Source: Pseudomonadota bacterium | GTDB lineage: Bacteria > Myxococcota_A > UBA796 > SXON01 | Length of the DNA stretch: 64,000 nt | Direction: 5' to 3' | NCBI GenBank assembly: GCA_030685065.1 | Contig: JAUXQH010000013.1 | Span: 1-64,000 of the forward strand | In this document: piece after piece, positions 34,589-43,551 of the stretch | Numbering within the stretch: position 1 is the first letter of the stretch | How the letters are laid out: each line of letters starts with the position of its first letter | Program-made: the position numbers and the translations under genes | The notes under the pieces: generated by a model | Databases searched by the model: none | Told to the model about the DNA's origin: nothing | What the model saw: the letters and a program-made list of their open reading frames with translations, nothing else

Positions 34589-36229
34589 CTACTCGAGCCC
34601 CATCCGGGCGAGCCGCTCGCGGGCCAGCGGCGCGGCGGGGCCATCCTCGGCGACGCGGAGGTACTCCCGGTAGTGGAAGGCGGCCTTTCGCATGTCCGCC
34701 TGGCCGAAGGCGAGGTTGGCGAGGTTGATGTGCGCGTGGGCGTCGTCGGGGCACGCCCGGAGGGTGGACGCGTAGCGGGACGCCGCGGCTTCGAGCTCCC
34801 CCGCGCGGGAGGCGAGCGTCCCGAGGTTGTTCGACGCGTCGCAGCTCTTCGGATGGCTGCGGAGGACCTCCAGCCACGCCGCGCGCGCTCCCACGTCATC
34901 GCCGGACTCCGCGCGGACGATGCCGAGGTTGATCCGCGCGTTGGGGTCGCCTGGGTCGAGCTCCGCGGCGCGGGTGTAGGCGGGCTCGGCCTCGGCGAAG
35001 CGCTGGGCGAGCCGGAGCGCGTCCCCGTAGCCGTACCAGGCGCGGGCGCTCGCCGGGTAGCGCATCGCCGCGCCCCTCCACAAGGCGGCCTCGTCGGACC
35101 ACACGCGGTTCCTCGCCACGGTCGCGAGCAGGAGCACGGGGACGAGCACCCACGCCGGGCGCAGGCCCGCCGCGGGAAGGGAGGCCACCGCGGCGAGGAT
35201 CAGCGCGAACCCGGCGAAGTACGATCGGTGCTCGGCCATCGTCTCGAGCAGCGGCACGGCCGACGAGGGCACCAGCCACGCGGCCCAGACCACCAGGGCG
35301 AACGCGCGGATCGCGGCGGGGGACGCCTCCGTGGGGGAGGGACGTCCGGGCCCGTCCGGCGCTGGACGTGCGCGCCGGACCACCAACAGCATGGCGCCGG
35401 CCCAACCGATCAGGGAGAGCGCACCCGCGAGCCGCGCCACGGCGGGGTGGTCGTGGAGGATCGACTGCCCGATCGGCACCAGCCAAAGGACGAGATAGCG
35501 CCCCCACACCTCCGCCTGGGAGAGGACCTGGACCACGGCGTCCCGCGGCACCTCAGCCTTCGGCCACCCGTACATCCACAGCCGGAGCGCCACCGCCGCG
35601 GCGCCCGCACCGGCGAACACGAGGTGGTCGCGCCACCGCCGGGCGTCGCGCTCCTTCGGCGCGACGATCCAGCGATCGATCGCGAGCAGCGCCACGGGCA
35701 GGAGCGCCCCGACCTCCTTGGTGAGCAGCGCAGCTCCCACCGCGACGACAGCGACCGTGCGTGCGCGCGGGGACCCGCGACGATGATCGATCCACGCGGT
35801 GAGCGCGACGAGCCACGCGGTCGCCTCGAGCGCGTCCGAGCGGCCGGTGATGTAGGTGACCGCGTCCGTCGTCAGGGGATGCAGCGCCCAGAGGCTCGCG
35901 ACGAGCGCGGCGCGGCCCGGGGTGACGAGGCGACCGGCGAGCCGCCAGGCCAGCAGCGCGTTGATCGCGTGGATCCCCACGGAGAGCACGTGGTAGCCGA
36001 ACGGTTCGAGGCCGCCGAGCCACCAGTTGAACGCGTAGGTGACGATGAGGAGCGGGCGGCTCGTGTTGTAGCTGGCGATCGCGCCCACATCGTCGAGCCA
36101 GCGGATCGTCCGGTTGCCGACGACCTCGATGCGGTCGTCGTAGGTGAAGGGCGCGTGCATGGCCGGCGCCCAGGCCACCACGATGGCGGCGAGGAGGGCG
36201 GTCACGAGGGCTGCGTAGCGGCGCGTCAC
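34589..36229 (-). CDS. TMTC-like membrane mannosyltransferase with TPR tail
   Basis: A 546-residue protein. About ten hydrophobic segments occupy residues 5-375, with the first loop MHAPFTYDDRIEVVGN bearing the DD pair expected in GT-C enzymes and HPLTTDAVTYITGRSDAL typical of the TMTC/DUF1736 family. The last 150 residues are TPR repeats (ARAWYGYGDALRLAQRFAEAEPAYTRAAELDPGDPNARINLG and two more). Such proteins transfer mannose to exported proteins in eukaryotes; bacterial ones are little studied. It starts at GTG 36229, overlapping the GT4 stop as GTGA. Confidence 0.8.
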   Translation of the reverse strand: MTRRYAALVTALLAAIVVAWAPAMHAPFTYDDRIEVVGNRTIRWLDDVGAIASYNTSRPLLIVTYAFNWWLGGLEPFGYHVLSVGIHAINALLAWRLAGRLVTPGRAALVASLWALHPLTTDAVTYITGRSDALEATAWLVALTAWIDHRRGSPRARTVAVVAVGAALLTKEVGALLPVALLAIDRWIVAPKERDARRWRDHLVFAGAGAAAVALRLWMYGWPKAEVPRDAVVQVLSQAEVWGRYLVLWLVPIGQSILHDHPAVARLAGALSLIGWAGAMLLVVRRARPAPDGPGRPSPTEASPAAIRAFALVVWAAWLVPSSAVPLLETMAEHRSYFAGFALILAAVASLPAAGLRPAWVLVPVLLLATVARNRVWSDEAALWRGAAMRYPASARAWYGYGDALRLAQRFAEAEPAYTRAAELDPGDPNARINLGIVRAESGDDVGARAAWLEVLRSHPKSCDASNNLGTLASRAGELEAAASRYASTLRACPDDAHAHINLANLAFGQADMRKAAFHYREYLRVAEDGPAAPLARERLARMGLE

Positions 36230-37356
36230 CGGCGCGCCTCCTCGTAGACCCTCTGGTGGGCCGCCGCGACCTCCCCGTAGTCGAGGTGGCGCGCGATGTA
36301 GCGCCGCCCGCGCTCCACCATGGCGCGCGCGGCGGCGCGGTCCGAGAGCAGCGTGCGGAGCGCTCCGCGCAGCGCCTCTACGTCCCCTCCCGCCACCAGC
36401 AGCCCCGCGCCCGCCTCCCCGATGAGCTCGCCGCATCCACAGTCGCCGCCCACGACGACCGGCGCGCCGCACATCAGCCCCTCGAGCGGCACCAGCCCGA
36501 ACACCTCGTGGGTGGAGGGGTAGGCGAGCACGTCCGCGTCCACGAGCAGCGCGAGCCGCTCGGGGCCCTCCAGCGTGCCCGCGTGGTAGACGCCGCGTGG
36601 CAGCGCCATCCCGCGCGCCGGCCCCGCGAGCACGAGCCGGGCGTCGCCCATCGAGCCGTCCGCGAACGCGGCGGCGAGGGTGTCCACGCCCTTCCGCGGC
36701 GTGATCTGACCCAGGTAGGCGACGATCGGCCCCGAGCCGAGCCCGTGGGCGGCGCGAAAGGTCCCGCGGGGCGGCAGCGCCTCGAACTCTTCGAGCCAGA
36801 GCCCGTTGGGGATTCGGGCCACGCGATCCCCGTGCACGCCCGCCGCGAGGACCTGGCGCACCTCCGCGCGGCTCGTGGCGATCACGCGATCCGCGCGCCG
36901 CGGCACGTCGCCGTCGAACAGCGTGTCCCAGAGCCGCTTCGCCCCGATCTTCCGCTCGATGCGCGGGAGCGTGCCGTGCGGGGTCATCACCACCGGCAAC
37001 CCCGCCGCGCGCGCCGCGCAGAAAGCCTGGAAGTTCAGCAGGTTCCGGTGGGCGTGCAGGTGCACGAGATCGACGCCCTCGAGCGGCGGCGCGCCCCGCG
37101 GAAGGTAGAGCTGGTGGGCCCAGGCGAGGCGGTTGGAGGCCACGCGGGAGACGACGACGTCGATGCCGTCGAGCGTACGTCGCGCCGGGACGGGCGCGCG
37201 CCGCGTCGCGTCGTACACGTCCGTGGTCCAGACGCGGACGTCGAGCCCGGCGCGCACCTGGGCACGGGCGAGCCCATGCACCGCGCGCGGGATGCCACCG
37301 TACGCCCACGTGGGGGGAAAGCAGGGCGTGACGTGCAGGACGCGCATCGGCGCCAT
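36226..37356 (-). CDS. GT4-family glycosyltransferase
   Basis: A 376-residue GT-B fold enzyme. The N-terminal half opens VLHVTPCFPPTWAYGGIPR, a donor-independent glycine loop; the C-terminal half has IVAYLGQITPRKGVDTLAAAF and the nucleotide-sugar motif PSTHEVFGLVPLEGLMCGAPVV with the E(x7)E pair. Such enzymes add sugars to lipid-linked or capsular glycans at the cytoplasmic face. ATG 37356 or 37347 could be the start; no clear ribosome site decides. It is coupled to the TMTC-like gene. Confidence 0.92.
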   Translation of the reverse strand: MAPMRVLHVTPCFPPTWAYGGIPRAVHGLARAQVRAGLDVRVWTTDVYDATRRAPVPARRTLDGIDVVVSRVASNRLAWAHQLYLPRGAPPLEGVDLVHLHAHRNLLNFQAFCAARAAGLPVVMTPHGTLPRIERKIGAKRLWDTLFDGDVPRRADRVIATSRAEVRQVLAAGVHGDRVARIPNGLWLEEFEALPPRGTFRAAHGLGSGPIVAYLGQITPRKGVDTLAAAFADGSMGDARLVLAGPARGMALPRGVYHAGTLEGPERLALLVDADVLAYPSTHEVFGLVPLEGLMCGAPVVVGGDCGCGELIGEAGAGLLVAGGDVEALRGALRTLLSDRAAARAMVERGRRYIARHLDYGEVAAAHQRVYEEARR

Positions 37357-37407
37357 GGTTGCACGGCTGGCGGTGAGGGGCTACGTCCCGCCGCCGAGAG
37401 GCTGCCC

Positions 37408-37776
37408 ATGCGCGCGACCACCCTCCTGCTCGTCTTCTCCGCCGCCCTCCTCGGTACCGGCTGTGGTCCCGACTGCTATTCGTCCTGCGAGAAAATTTTC
37501 GGGGACGCCGCGGGCGAATGTGACATCCCCATCCCCGGCAAGGAGGGAGAGTCCGGCCGGCAGGAGATGATCTCGCAATGCGTCTCGCACTGTGAGCAGG
37601 CGATGCGCCGCAACGGCGACGTCGGCGATTATTCTCCGAACGAGCGGGCCAGCGGGGATGACGACATCTCGCTGGAAAATGAGAAACAAGCGGCCTTGTG
37701 GATGGACTGCGTGTCCGAGACCAGCTGCGACAACCTCGACAAGAACTACTGTGCGCCCGTCAAGAACTACCCGTAG
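37408..37776 (+). CDS. Small cysteine-rich lipoprotein 1
   Basis: A 122-residue lipoprotein with leader LLLVFSAALLGTGC (cysteine 19). The mature part has eight further cysteines spaced as paired motifs (CYSSCEKIF, CVSHCEQAM, CVSETSCDNLDKNYC), suggesting a small disulphide-stabilised helical domain. No family name is recognised. The following gene encodes a similar lipoprotein and overlaps it by 26 bp in another frame. Confidence 0.75.
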   Translation: MRATTLLLVFSAALLGTGCGPDCYSSCEKIFGDAAGECDIPIPGKEGESGRQEMISQCVSHCEQAMRRNGDVGDYSPNERASGDDDISLENEKQAALWMDCVSETSCDNLDKNYCAPVKNYP

Positions 37777-38056
37777 CGCGTCGCTCCTCCTCGGCGGTCT
37801 GCTCCTGCTCACCGGTTGTCAGCCCACCTGCGAGCAGGTGTGCGACAAGCTCGTGGCGTGCGACAATCCGGGCACCGAGCGGATGGACAGCCCCGAGTGC
37901 GAGGAGTCCTGCAACACGCAGAAGGACACCTACGCCAAGTGGACCGACACGCAGCTGCGCGCCACGATGGACGACCAGCTCTCCTGCCTGAACGAGGCGA
38001 CGTGCGGGGAGATCGCCGAGGGCGCCTGCTACGACGAGGACCTCTGGTCCTTCTGA
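37751..38056 (+). CDS. Small cysteine-rich lipoprotein 2
   Basis: A 101-residue lipoprotein starting at GTG 37751, inside the end of the previous gene. The leader SLLLGGLLLLTGC has a good lipobox. The mature part repeats the CEQVCDKLVAC, CEESCN and CLNEATC...C pattern of lipoprotein 1, so they are likely paralogues. Its 3' end overlaps the convergent ThiE-like gene by 28 bp across a 15-bp triplicated sequence. Confidence 0.7.
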   Translation: MRPSRTTRSASLLLGGLLLLTGCQPTCEQVCDKLVACDNPGTERMDSPECEESCNTQKDTYAKWTDTQLRATMDDQLSCLNEATCGEIAEGACYDEDLWSF

Positions 38057-38625
38057 AGCCGGTCCTTCTGATCCGGGTCCGTCTGATCCCAGGCGGCGCG
38101 CCATGCGCCGACCGCCTCGGCCACGTCGGGCGCTCCGAAGATCCCGCCCATCCCCGCCACGCCCTGTGCGCCCGCGGCGCGGCAGCGCCCCACCCGTTCG
38201 GGCGACACACCGCCGAGCGCCACCGCACCCTCGACGCGGAGCGCTGACACCCCGAGCGGGCGGCGCCGATCCGTCGGCTTCGACGGAGAGCGCCAGATCG
38301 GGGAGAGCAGGGCCCAGGATGCGCCCGCGGCGCGCGCGCGTCGCACCTCGGCCGGGGAGTGCGCGCTGACGCTGAAGGGGCCGGCTCCGAATGGAGGCGC
38401 GACGTCGCTCGCGTAGTGGAGCGAGACCGGCAGGTTCGCCGCGAGATCGAGGGCGCCGGGCATCCGCGTGTGCAGCACGAGCCGGTACGGCCACGCCTCG
38501 GCGAGGGCGGCGAGGCCGGGCGGGAGCGCGCTCTCGCGCACGATCACGCGGTCGATGCCCGCCACGAGCGCGGCGCGAACGCGGTCGTAGAGGTCCGGGC
38601 CGCCGCAGGTGATCCCGACGATCAC
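38029..38625 (-). CDS. ThiE/TenI-like thiamine phosphate synthase
   Basis: A 198-residue TIM-barrel protein of the ThiE/TenI family. ThiE joins the thiazole and pyrimidine phosphates of thiamine; TenI is a thiazole tautomerase. Visible family features are [26 protein letters not shown], followed by SPSKP and [10 protein letters not shown] then [14 protein letters not shown]. It starts at GTG 38625, overlapping the thiG stop as GTGA. The short N-terminus and weak pyrimidine-site residues leave TenI open. The last 20 residues ([15 protein letters not shown]) are a pentapeptide repeat coded by a 15-bp DNA repeat and are probably not part of the fold. Confidence 0.75.
   Translation of the reverse strand: MIVGITCGGPDLYDRVRAALVAGIDRVIVRESALPPGLAALAEAWPYRLVLHTRMPGALDLAANLPVSLHYASDVAPPFGAGPFSVSAHSPAEVRRARAAGASWALLSPIWRSPSKPTDRRRPLGVSALRVEGAVALGGVSPERVGRCRAAGAQGVAGMGGIFGAPDVAEAVGAWRAAWDQTDPDQKDRLQKDQRSSS
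38046..38090. repeat. Three tandem 15-bp repeats
   Basis: Three copies of a 15-bp unit lie end to end: GGTCCTTCTGAAGCC, GGTCCTTCTGATCCG and GGTCCGTCTGATCCC. They form the overlapping 3' ends of two convergent genes and extend the ThiE-like protein by a pentapeptide repeat. Slippage is a likely origin. Confidence 0.8.
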
Positions 38626-39389
38626 CGGTTGATGATGCCTTCGAGCGGGCTGCTGGCGGACCCGTAGAGCTTGCGGGGGATCCGCCCGGCGCCCCGCGCG
38701 AGCTCGCCGGCCTCGACGCCGAGGCGCATCGCACGCGCCATCCTCACGGGGTCCTTCGCGCCGGCCACCGCCGTGTTCAGGAGCACGGCGTCCGCTCCGA
38801 GCTCGAGCGCGAGCGCCGCGTCCGATGCGGTGCCGACCCCGGCGTCCACGATGACGGGCACCTTGGCCTGCTCGACGATGATGCGGAGGTTCGTCGGGTT
38901 GCGGATGCCCAGGCCCGAGCCGATCGGCGCGGCGAGCGGCATCACCGCGGCGCAGCCGATCTCGGCGAGGCGCTTGCACAGGACCGGATCGTCCGAGATG
39001 TAGGGGAGCACGATGAAGCCCTCCTTCACGAGCACCCGCGCGGCCTCCAACGTGCCCTCGGCGCAGGGGAACAACGTGTCGGGATCCCCGATGACCTCGA
39101 GCTTGATCCACGCCGTGCCGAGGAGCTCGCGTGCCAGGCGCGCGGTGAGGATCGCGTCCTCCGCGGTGTAGCAGCCGGCCGTGTTGGGCAGGAGCTGGAT
39201 CTTCGCCTGGTCGATGAAGTCCAGGATGTTCTCGCCCCGCGGCGCGCCCAGGTCGACGCGCCGGATCGCGAGGGTCACCATCTCGGTGGCGGACGCCTCG
39301 TGGCAGGCGCGCATCGTGGCGAAGTCGGGGTACTTACCGGTGCCGAGGAGGAGGCGGCTCTGGAAGGTGCGGTCGGCGATCTGGAGCAT
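38622..39389 (-). CDS. thiG: Thiazole synthase ThiG
   Basis: A 255-residue enzyme that forms the thiazole phosphate ring of thiamine from deoxyxylulose phosphate, dehydroglycine or iminoglycine and ThiS thiocarboxylate. Family motifs are clear: [13 protein letters not shown] at the N-terminus, [20 protein letters not shown] with the Schiff-base Lys, [12 protein letters not shown] and [16 protein letters not shown]. Start ATG 39389, 19 bp after the upstream lipoprotein gene. thiS is not beside it; I see no TPP riboswitch in this short gap. Confidence 0.96.
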   Translation of the reverse strand: MLQIADRTFQSRLLLGTGKYPDFATMRACHEASATEMVTLAIRRVDLGAPRGENILDFIDQAKIQLLPNTAGCYTAEDAILTARLARELLGTAWIKLEVIGDPDTLFPCAEGTLEAARVLVKEGFIVLPYISDDPVLCKRLAEIGCAAVMPLAAPIGSGLGIRNPTNLRIIVEQAKVPVIVDAGVGTASDAALALELGADAVLLNTAVAGAKDPVRMARAMRLGVEAGELARGAGRIPRKLYGSASSPLEGIINR

Positions 39390-39408
39390 GGGGGCGTCTA
39401 ACCCGAGG

Positions 39409-40596
39409 TCAGTCCGCGATCCGCTGAACCTTCACGCCGATCTTCTCACCCTCGAAGCGAATCGTCGTCTCCATCGGACGATCGGCGAACCAGCGCGGGG
39501 CCGTCGGGATCATGGCGACGGACACGGTGTCGGGCCCTGTCCAGCTGCAACGGACGCGCCCCGTGCCGTGGCCCGGCTGCCCCGCGATGTCGATCGCGAA
39601 GGCGGACTCGACCGTACCCTCGAAGGGGCGGCGCAGATCCGGGAGGGCGGGCCGGAAGATCACGTCGGTCACCGGCACGTCGACGCCCACCTGCCACGCC
39701 TGCGCGCGATCGAGCTCGCCGTCCACGAAGTGGTAGCGGAGCGACACCACCGGCCCCTCCCGCCGGGCCCACCCGTCCTCGACCGTCCACGTTTCCGTGG
39801 CCTGGGTCGGCCAGGGCGCCGCGCTTCCCGGGCGCACCAGCGTGAAGCCGCCCGGGCTCGGCGTCTGCGCGAAGTCCGCGATCGCGAAGCCGCCCTGGGT
39901 CTGCGCGAGGAGGATCTTGAGCGGCACCAGCCCGAGCAGGCGCTGGAGCGGCCAGACCTTGCCGCCGATGCTCACCGAGGCCTCGCCGCCGGTGCGGAAG
40001 AGGTGAAGGTCGAGCAGCGCGGCGACCGCGGCGCGGCTGTGCCCCATCGTGTTGCCGTTCCGCGGCTTCGAGGGCTGGGTCGGCATGCGGCCGCGGTAGG
40101 TCACGTCGACCGGCTCGCCCGCGGGGTTCGTGTAGACGAAGCGGAGATCCGCGGTGTCGGCGGTGGAGTGGTCCGTGACCACCAGCGGCCCCGAGATCCG
40201 CGGCGCGGGCACCTCGGGGATCCACGAGGTGATGTCGGGGAGGTCCGCGACGATGCCCTGGTTGCCGTTCGAGTCGGCGTCCTTCGCGAGCCAGAGCGGG
40301 CCCGACGGGAGGTCGAGGCGGGCGTACTCGTGCATGTCCCAATCCGGGTGGGTGCTCACGAGCACGACGTCGAGCCCGTAGCGCAGGCCCCACACCTGGA
40401 GGGGGATCACCGGGAACTCGACGCGGGGGCCGGCGGTGTAGCGCGCGGCGGAGGGCACGCGGGCCTCGAAGGCGGCTCGTTCGCCGGCGGACAGCGCGGG
40501 CGGGCCGGGGAGCATCTTCGAGAGGCCGCACGCGGTGAGGAGCGGCAGCGCCAGGAGCGCGCTCGCGGCGCCCAGGTGCCGGCCCCGGGGCGCCAT
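39409..40596 (-). CDS. Lipoprotein coupled to a porin-like gene
   Basis: A 395-residue lipoprotein with leader [13 protein letters not shown] (lipobox cysteine near residue 23 counting from ATG 40596). The long mature part has mixed strands and no recognised domain; [11 protein letters not shown] near the N-terminus and repeated WxxG-like loops are visible. Its ATG shares an A with the stop of the barrel gene (TGATG), so the two are translated together and probably act together at the outer membrane. Confidence 0.7.
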   Translation of the reverse strand: MAPRGRHLGAASALLALPLLTACGLSKMLPGPPALSAGERAAFEARVPSAARYTAGPRVEFPVIPLQVWGLRYGLDVVLVSTHPDWDMHEYARLDLPSGPLWLAKDADSNGNQGIVADLPDITSWIPEVPAPRISGPLVVTDHSTADTADLRFVYTNPAGEPVDVTYRGRMPTQPSKPRNGNTMGHSRAAVAALLDLHLFRTGGEASVSIGGKVWPLQRLLGLVPLKILLAQTQGGFAIADFAQTPSPGGFTLVRPGSAAPWPTQATETWTVEDGWARREGPVVSLRYHFVDGELDRAQAWQVGVDVPVTDVIFRPALPDLRRPFEGTVESAFAIDIAGQPGHGTGRVRCSWTGPDTVSVAMIPTAPRWFADRPMETTIRFEGEKIGVKVQRIAD

Positions 40597-42053
40597 CAGA
40601 ACGCCCACGCGGCTTCGGCGACCACGTCATGCGCGACCGGCAGCAGGCTGTCCTGCGGCACGTTCATCTCCCAGGTGGCGCCGAGGCGCACCACGTGGGC
40701 GGGCGCGACCGCCCAGTTCAGCCATCCACCCGCGGCGGGCGACCAGCGCGCGTCCGGAAGGTCGAAGCCGGCCACGGGATCGACGAACTGGAAGCGGCCC
40801 ACGAGCTCGACCGACTCGAGCAGCGCGCCCTTCACCGGGAAGACCCACGCGCCGCTGGCCGAGGCCGCCGAGTAGAAGGTGTCGAGCCGATCCTCGGTGG
40901 TGGTGCCGACGATGCCCTCGATCAGGAGCCGCTGGGAGGGGCCGCGCACCTCGACCGCGAGCTCGACCTGGGCCTGTTCGCCCGAGCCATCCAGCGCGCG
41001 CGCGCCGTAGAGGCCCGACACCGACACCGCGAGCAGGTCGATCGGCGCGGCCGAGACCCGGGCGATGAGATCCTTCCCGTTGTTCTGGTCGAGCGAGGCG
41101 CCGCCGCTGCCGTTGAGCAGCTGCACATCGAACGCCCAGCGTTTTCCGAGCTCGCCGTGCCATCCGACGCCGAGATCCTCGTCGGGGATGAGGCCCTCGC
41201 GCCGCGCGAGATCGGCCCGCCCCTCGCCGGCGAACACGTAGCGCTCCTCGTAGGTGTCCCGCACGCCGAACGCGGGCTCCTGGAGGCCCACCCGCACGTC
41301 GTGACGCAGCGCGTTTTCTGCGGCGGCGCCGTCGGTCGAGCCGCCGAAGCTGGCCCCGAGGTAGACCTCCCGGCCCTGCACGGACCAGCCTCCGGCCCAG
41401 TCCGCCACGTCGAACGTGATGCCCGTGTTCGTGTAGGACGTGGTGTGGTCGTCCTGGCGGAACTCGATGGCCATCCGCCCGTAGAACGCGCGGCCGAGCC
41501 GCACGTCGAGGATCGGGCGGGCGCGGGAGACGTTGAAGCCCGCGGCGGCCGCGCCGTCGAGCTCGCTCCCCAGGCGCTCCAGGTTTGCGGCGGTGAAATC
41601 GATCCGTACGTCCCCACCGAGGGTGACGCTCGGACGGGCCACCGACGACGCGCCGAGCGCGCGGGGGGCCTCGGGGAGCGGGGCCGAGCGGACCATGGGG
41701 GCGGGAGGCGTCGCCGCCGGCTCGGGTGGCGTTCCGGGGGGGGGGGCGGGCTGCGTTCCGGCGTGCGCCGCGGACGGATCGGCGGACGGCGCGCCGTTGA
41801 TCCACGCGAGCGCCAGGGTCGGCACGTGGTTCCACGGGGTCCACTCCCGCGCGTCCGCTCCCCGCACCTCGTGCAGAGCGGACGGAGAGGCCCTGACGAG
41901 CGCGAGGATCTCGGCGACCGTGTACTCCCCCGAGAGGTCGGGCCCGCGGTAGTCATAGACGACGGACGGCGAGGCCTGGCCCGTCTCTGAGTTCGGGGCC
42001 GGCGCTGCCTGGGCGGGAGCGGAGAGGGTGGCGATGGAGAGGAAGCACAACAT
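40596..42053 (-). CDS. Porin-like outer-membrane barrel
   Basis: A 485-residue protein with a signal peptide (CFLSIATLSAPAQA), an N-terminal segment of about 80 residues, a Pro/Ala-rich linker (about 95-130) and a large barrel (about 145-485) resembling phosphate-selective porin O/P-type channels: VTLGGDVRIDFTA, RLGRAFYGRMAIEFR, VGLQEPAFGVRDTYE, VELVGRFQFVDP and a final AEAAWAF with terminal Phe. The Pro linker is encoded in part by a run of 11 C/G bases (41736-41746), a possible slippage site. Confidence 0.75.
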   Translation of the reverse strand: MLCFLSIATLSAPAQAAPAPNSETGQASPSVVYDYRGPDLSGEYTVAEILALVRASPSALHEVRGADAREWTPWNHVPTLALAWINGAPSADPSAAHAGTQPAPPPGTPPEPAATPPAPMVRSAPLPEAPRALGASSVARPSVTLGGDVRIDFTAANLERLGSELDGAAAAGFNVSRARPILDVRLGRAFYGRMAIEFRQDDHTTSYTNTGITFDVADWAGGWSVQGREVYLGASFGGSTDGAAAENALRHDVRVGLQEPAFGVRDTYEERYVFAGEGRADLARREGLIPDEDLGVGWHGELGKRWAFDVQLLNGSGGASLDQNNGKDLIARVSAAPIDLLAVSVSGLYGARALDGSGEQAQVELAVEVRGPSQRLLIEGIVGTTTEDRLDTFYSAASASGAWVFPVKGALLESVELVGRFQFVDPVAGFDLPDARWSPAAGGWLNWAVAPAHVVRLGATWEMNVPQDSLLPVAHDVVAEAAWAF

Positions 42054-42091
42054 GCGCCGCCACCTCTATCGCTCGCGCGGGGCGACGGGCG

Positions 42092-43453
42092 CTAGTCGGC
42101 GAAGAACGGCGAGGCGAAGATGCGGTGCTCGGCCTCGCCCTGCATCGCGCGGATGCGCACGTACCGGGCCTCTCCCGACGGGATGGTCAGCACGGTCTCC
42201 GCGGTCACCTGGCCGAAGGCATCGACGATGTCGACCGCCCATTCGGTCACCCGGGGATCGCCGAGCGTGACGGTGAGCACGATCGGCATGGCAGCGGCGG
42301 GAACGTCGTCACCCGGGAGGTAGCGCTCCCCATCGAAGCCCATCGCATAGATGACCAGCTTCTCCGCCGCCCACGACGCGGCGACGGTGTGGCGCGCCTC
42401 TACGATGTCGAACAGATCGGCGCGATCGAAGTGTGACCCCGTGACGATCGCGCCGGTCAGCGTGCCGTTGGTGTACTGGTCGTGCCAGGGCTGAGGCGAC
42501 TTGGGGTTGGCCTCGAGATCCCGCACGCGCCCGGGCCCACCGGTCACCCGGCCGGGCTCGTCCATGTGGTTGTCGGTGCCGCCGACGAACCCCAGCTCGT
42601 GCCCCATCTGGAGCATGTACTGGATGGATCCGTCATCCACGTGGTGCTCGCTGCTGTAGCGCCACTCGCACCCCTCGGTCGCGACGCGAGTGTCACACTC
42701 GGAGCTCCCGTGCTCCGAGGCGATCTCGACCACCCTGTCGCCCTCCACCCAGCTCTCCGCGCTCGCCCAGTCGACCCAGGCCGGGCGGTCCTGCGCGACG
42801 TGGTGGAAGAACCCGATCGATCGCGACGGCGCGCAGCCCTCGATGTCGGGCACGGCCTGGAGCCGGGCGAGCAGCTCGGACGGGAGGATCGCCGGCTCGA
42901 GCGCGGAGTACTGGTATCGCTCGGTTCCGTACGACACCACGCCGGTGCCGTGGCAGGAGGGGATCCGCCACGCGGAGCAGCCCTCGACATCCTCGACGAG
43001 GACGGTGCGGTGGGTGGCCTGGTAGAGGTCACCGATCGATCCGTCGCAGGACGAGGTCCATTCGTAGCCCATGATGCCGAAGGCGGACGTCCCCTCGGTC
43101 GCCCGGACGAGCTCCTGCATCCGCGTCCAGATGTCGATGTCGACGCCTTCGTCCGGCCTCAGGTAGCGGGTGAACTCGGCGTGGTCCGTCAACGCGGCGA
43201 ACCCCAGACCGTACGCGATGGCGCGCGGAAAGGCGTCCTCCGCCGGCAGGTCGCTGTCGGGCAGGCAGACGTTGTCCGGATCCTCGCAGCCGTCGTGCGA
43301 GAGGTTGGTGTGGTTGTGCAGGTCCCCCCACACGATCGTGGGATCGACCAGGACGGGGGGCGAGGTGTCGGCACCCGTGTCGTCGACCGGCTCCTCGACC
43401 GGGAGCTGGAAGCGGAGGCAGGCCGCGAGCGGCAGGAGGAGCAACGGTCGCAT
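42092..43453 (-). CDS. DUF3604/PHP-like metallohydrolase lipoprotein
   Basis: A 453-residue protein with a short leader ending LLPLAAC (cysteine 12) and an Asp/Thr spacer. The core opens WGDLHNHTNLSHDG (near residues 42-55) and continues FAALTDHAEF, the metal-binding motifs of the PHP phosphoesterase fold used by DUF3604 proteins. Further His and Asp residues follow in GFFHHVAQDRP, ASEHGSSECD, SSEHHVDD and GGTDNHMDEPG. The substrate is unknown. It is divergent from the hydrolase gene at 43552, with 98 bp between. Confidence 0.85.
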   Translation of the reverse strand: MRPLLLLPLAACLRFQLPVEEPVDDTGADTSPPVLVDPTIVWGDLHNHTNLSHDGCEDPDNVCLPDSDLPAEDAFPRAIAYGLGFAALTDHAEFTRYLRPDEGVDIDIWTRMQELVRATEGTSAFGIMGYEWTSSCDGSIGDLYQATHRTVLVEDVEGCSAWRIPSCHGTGVVSYGTERYQYSALEPAILPSELLARLQAVPDIEGCAPSRSIGFFHHVAQDRPAWVDWASAESWVEGDRVVEIASEHGSSECDTRVATEGCEWRYSSEHHVDDGSIQYMLQMGHELGFVGGTDNHMDEPGRVTGGPGRVRDLEANPKSPQPWHDQYTNGTLTGAIVTGSHFDRADLFDIVEARHTVAASWAAEKLVIYAMGFDGERYLPGDDVPAAAMPIVLTVTLGDPRVTEWAVDIVDAFGQVTAETVLTIPSGEARYVRIRAMQGEAEHRIFASPFFAD

Positions 43454-43551
43454 CGGATGGACAATTAGACCGGAGGACGCGCGATCGCCACCGATTCGAT
43501 CGAACCATGGTTCGCGTTGACGCGTCCCGGACTCCGCTCTAAGGTGCGTGG

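Noticed and set aside
37592..37750. N-terminal extension of the second cysteine-rich lipoprotein
   Set aside because: It is a shifted reading of the first lipoprotein gene and would bury the signal peptide.
39390..39408. A possible TPP riboswitch before thiG
   Set aside because: Only 19 bp separate thiG from the upstream gene, too little for the element, and no THI-box-like sequence is visible upstream.
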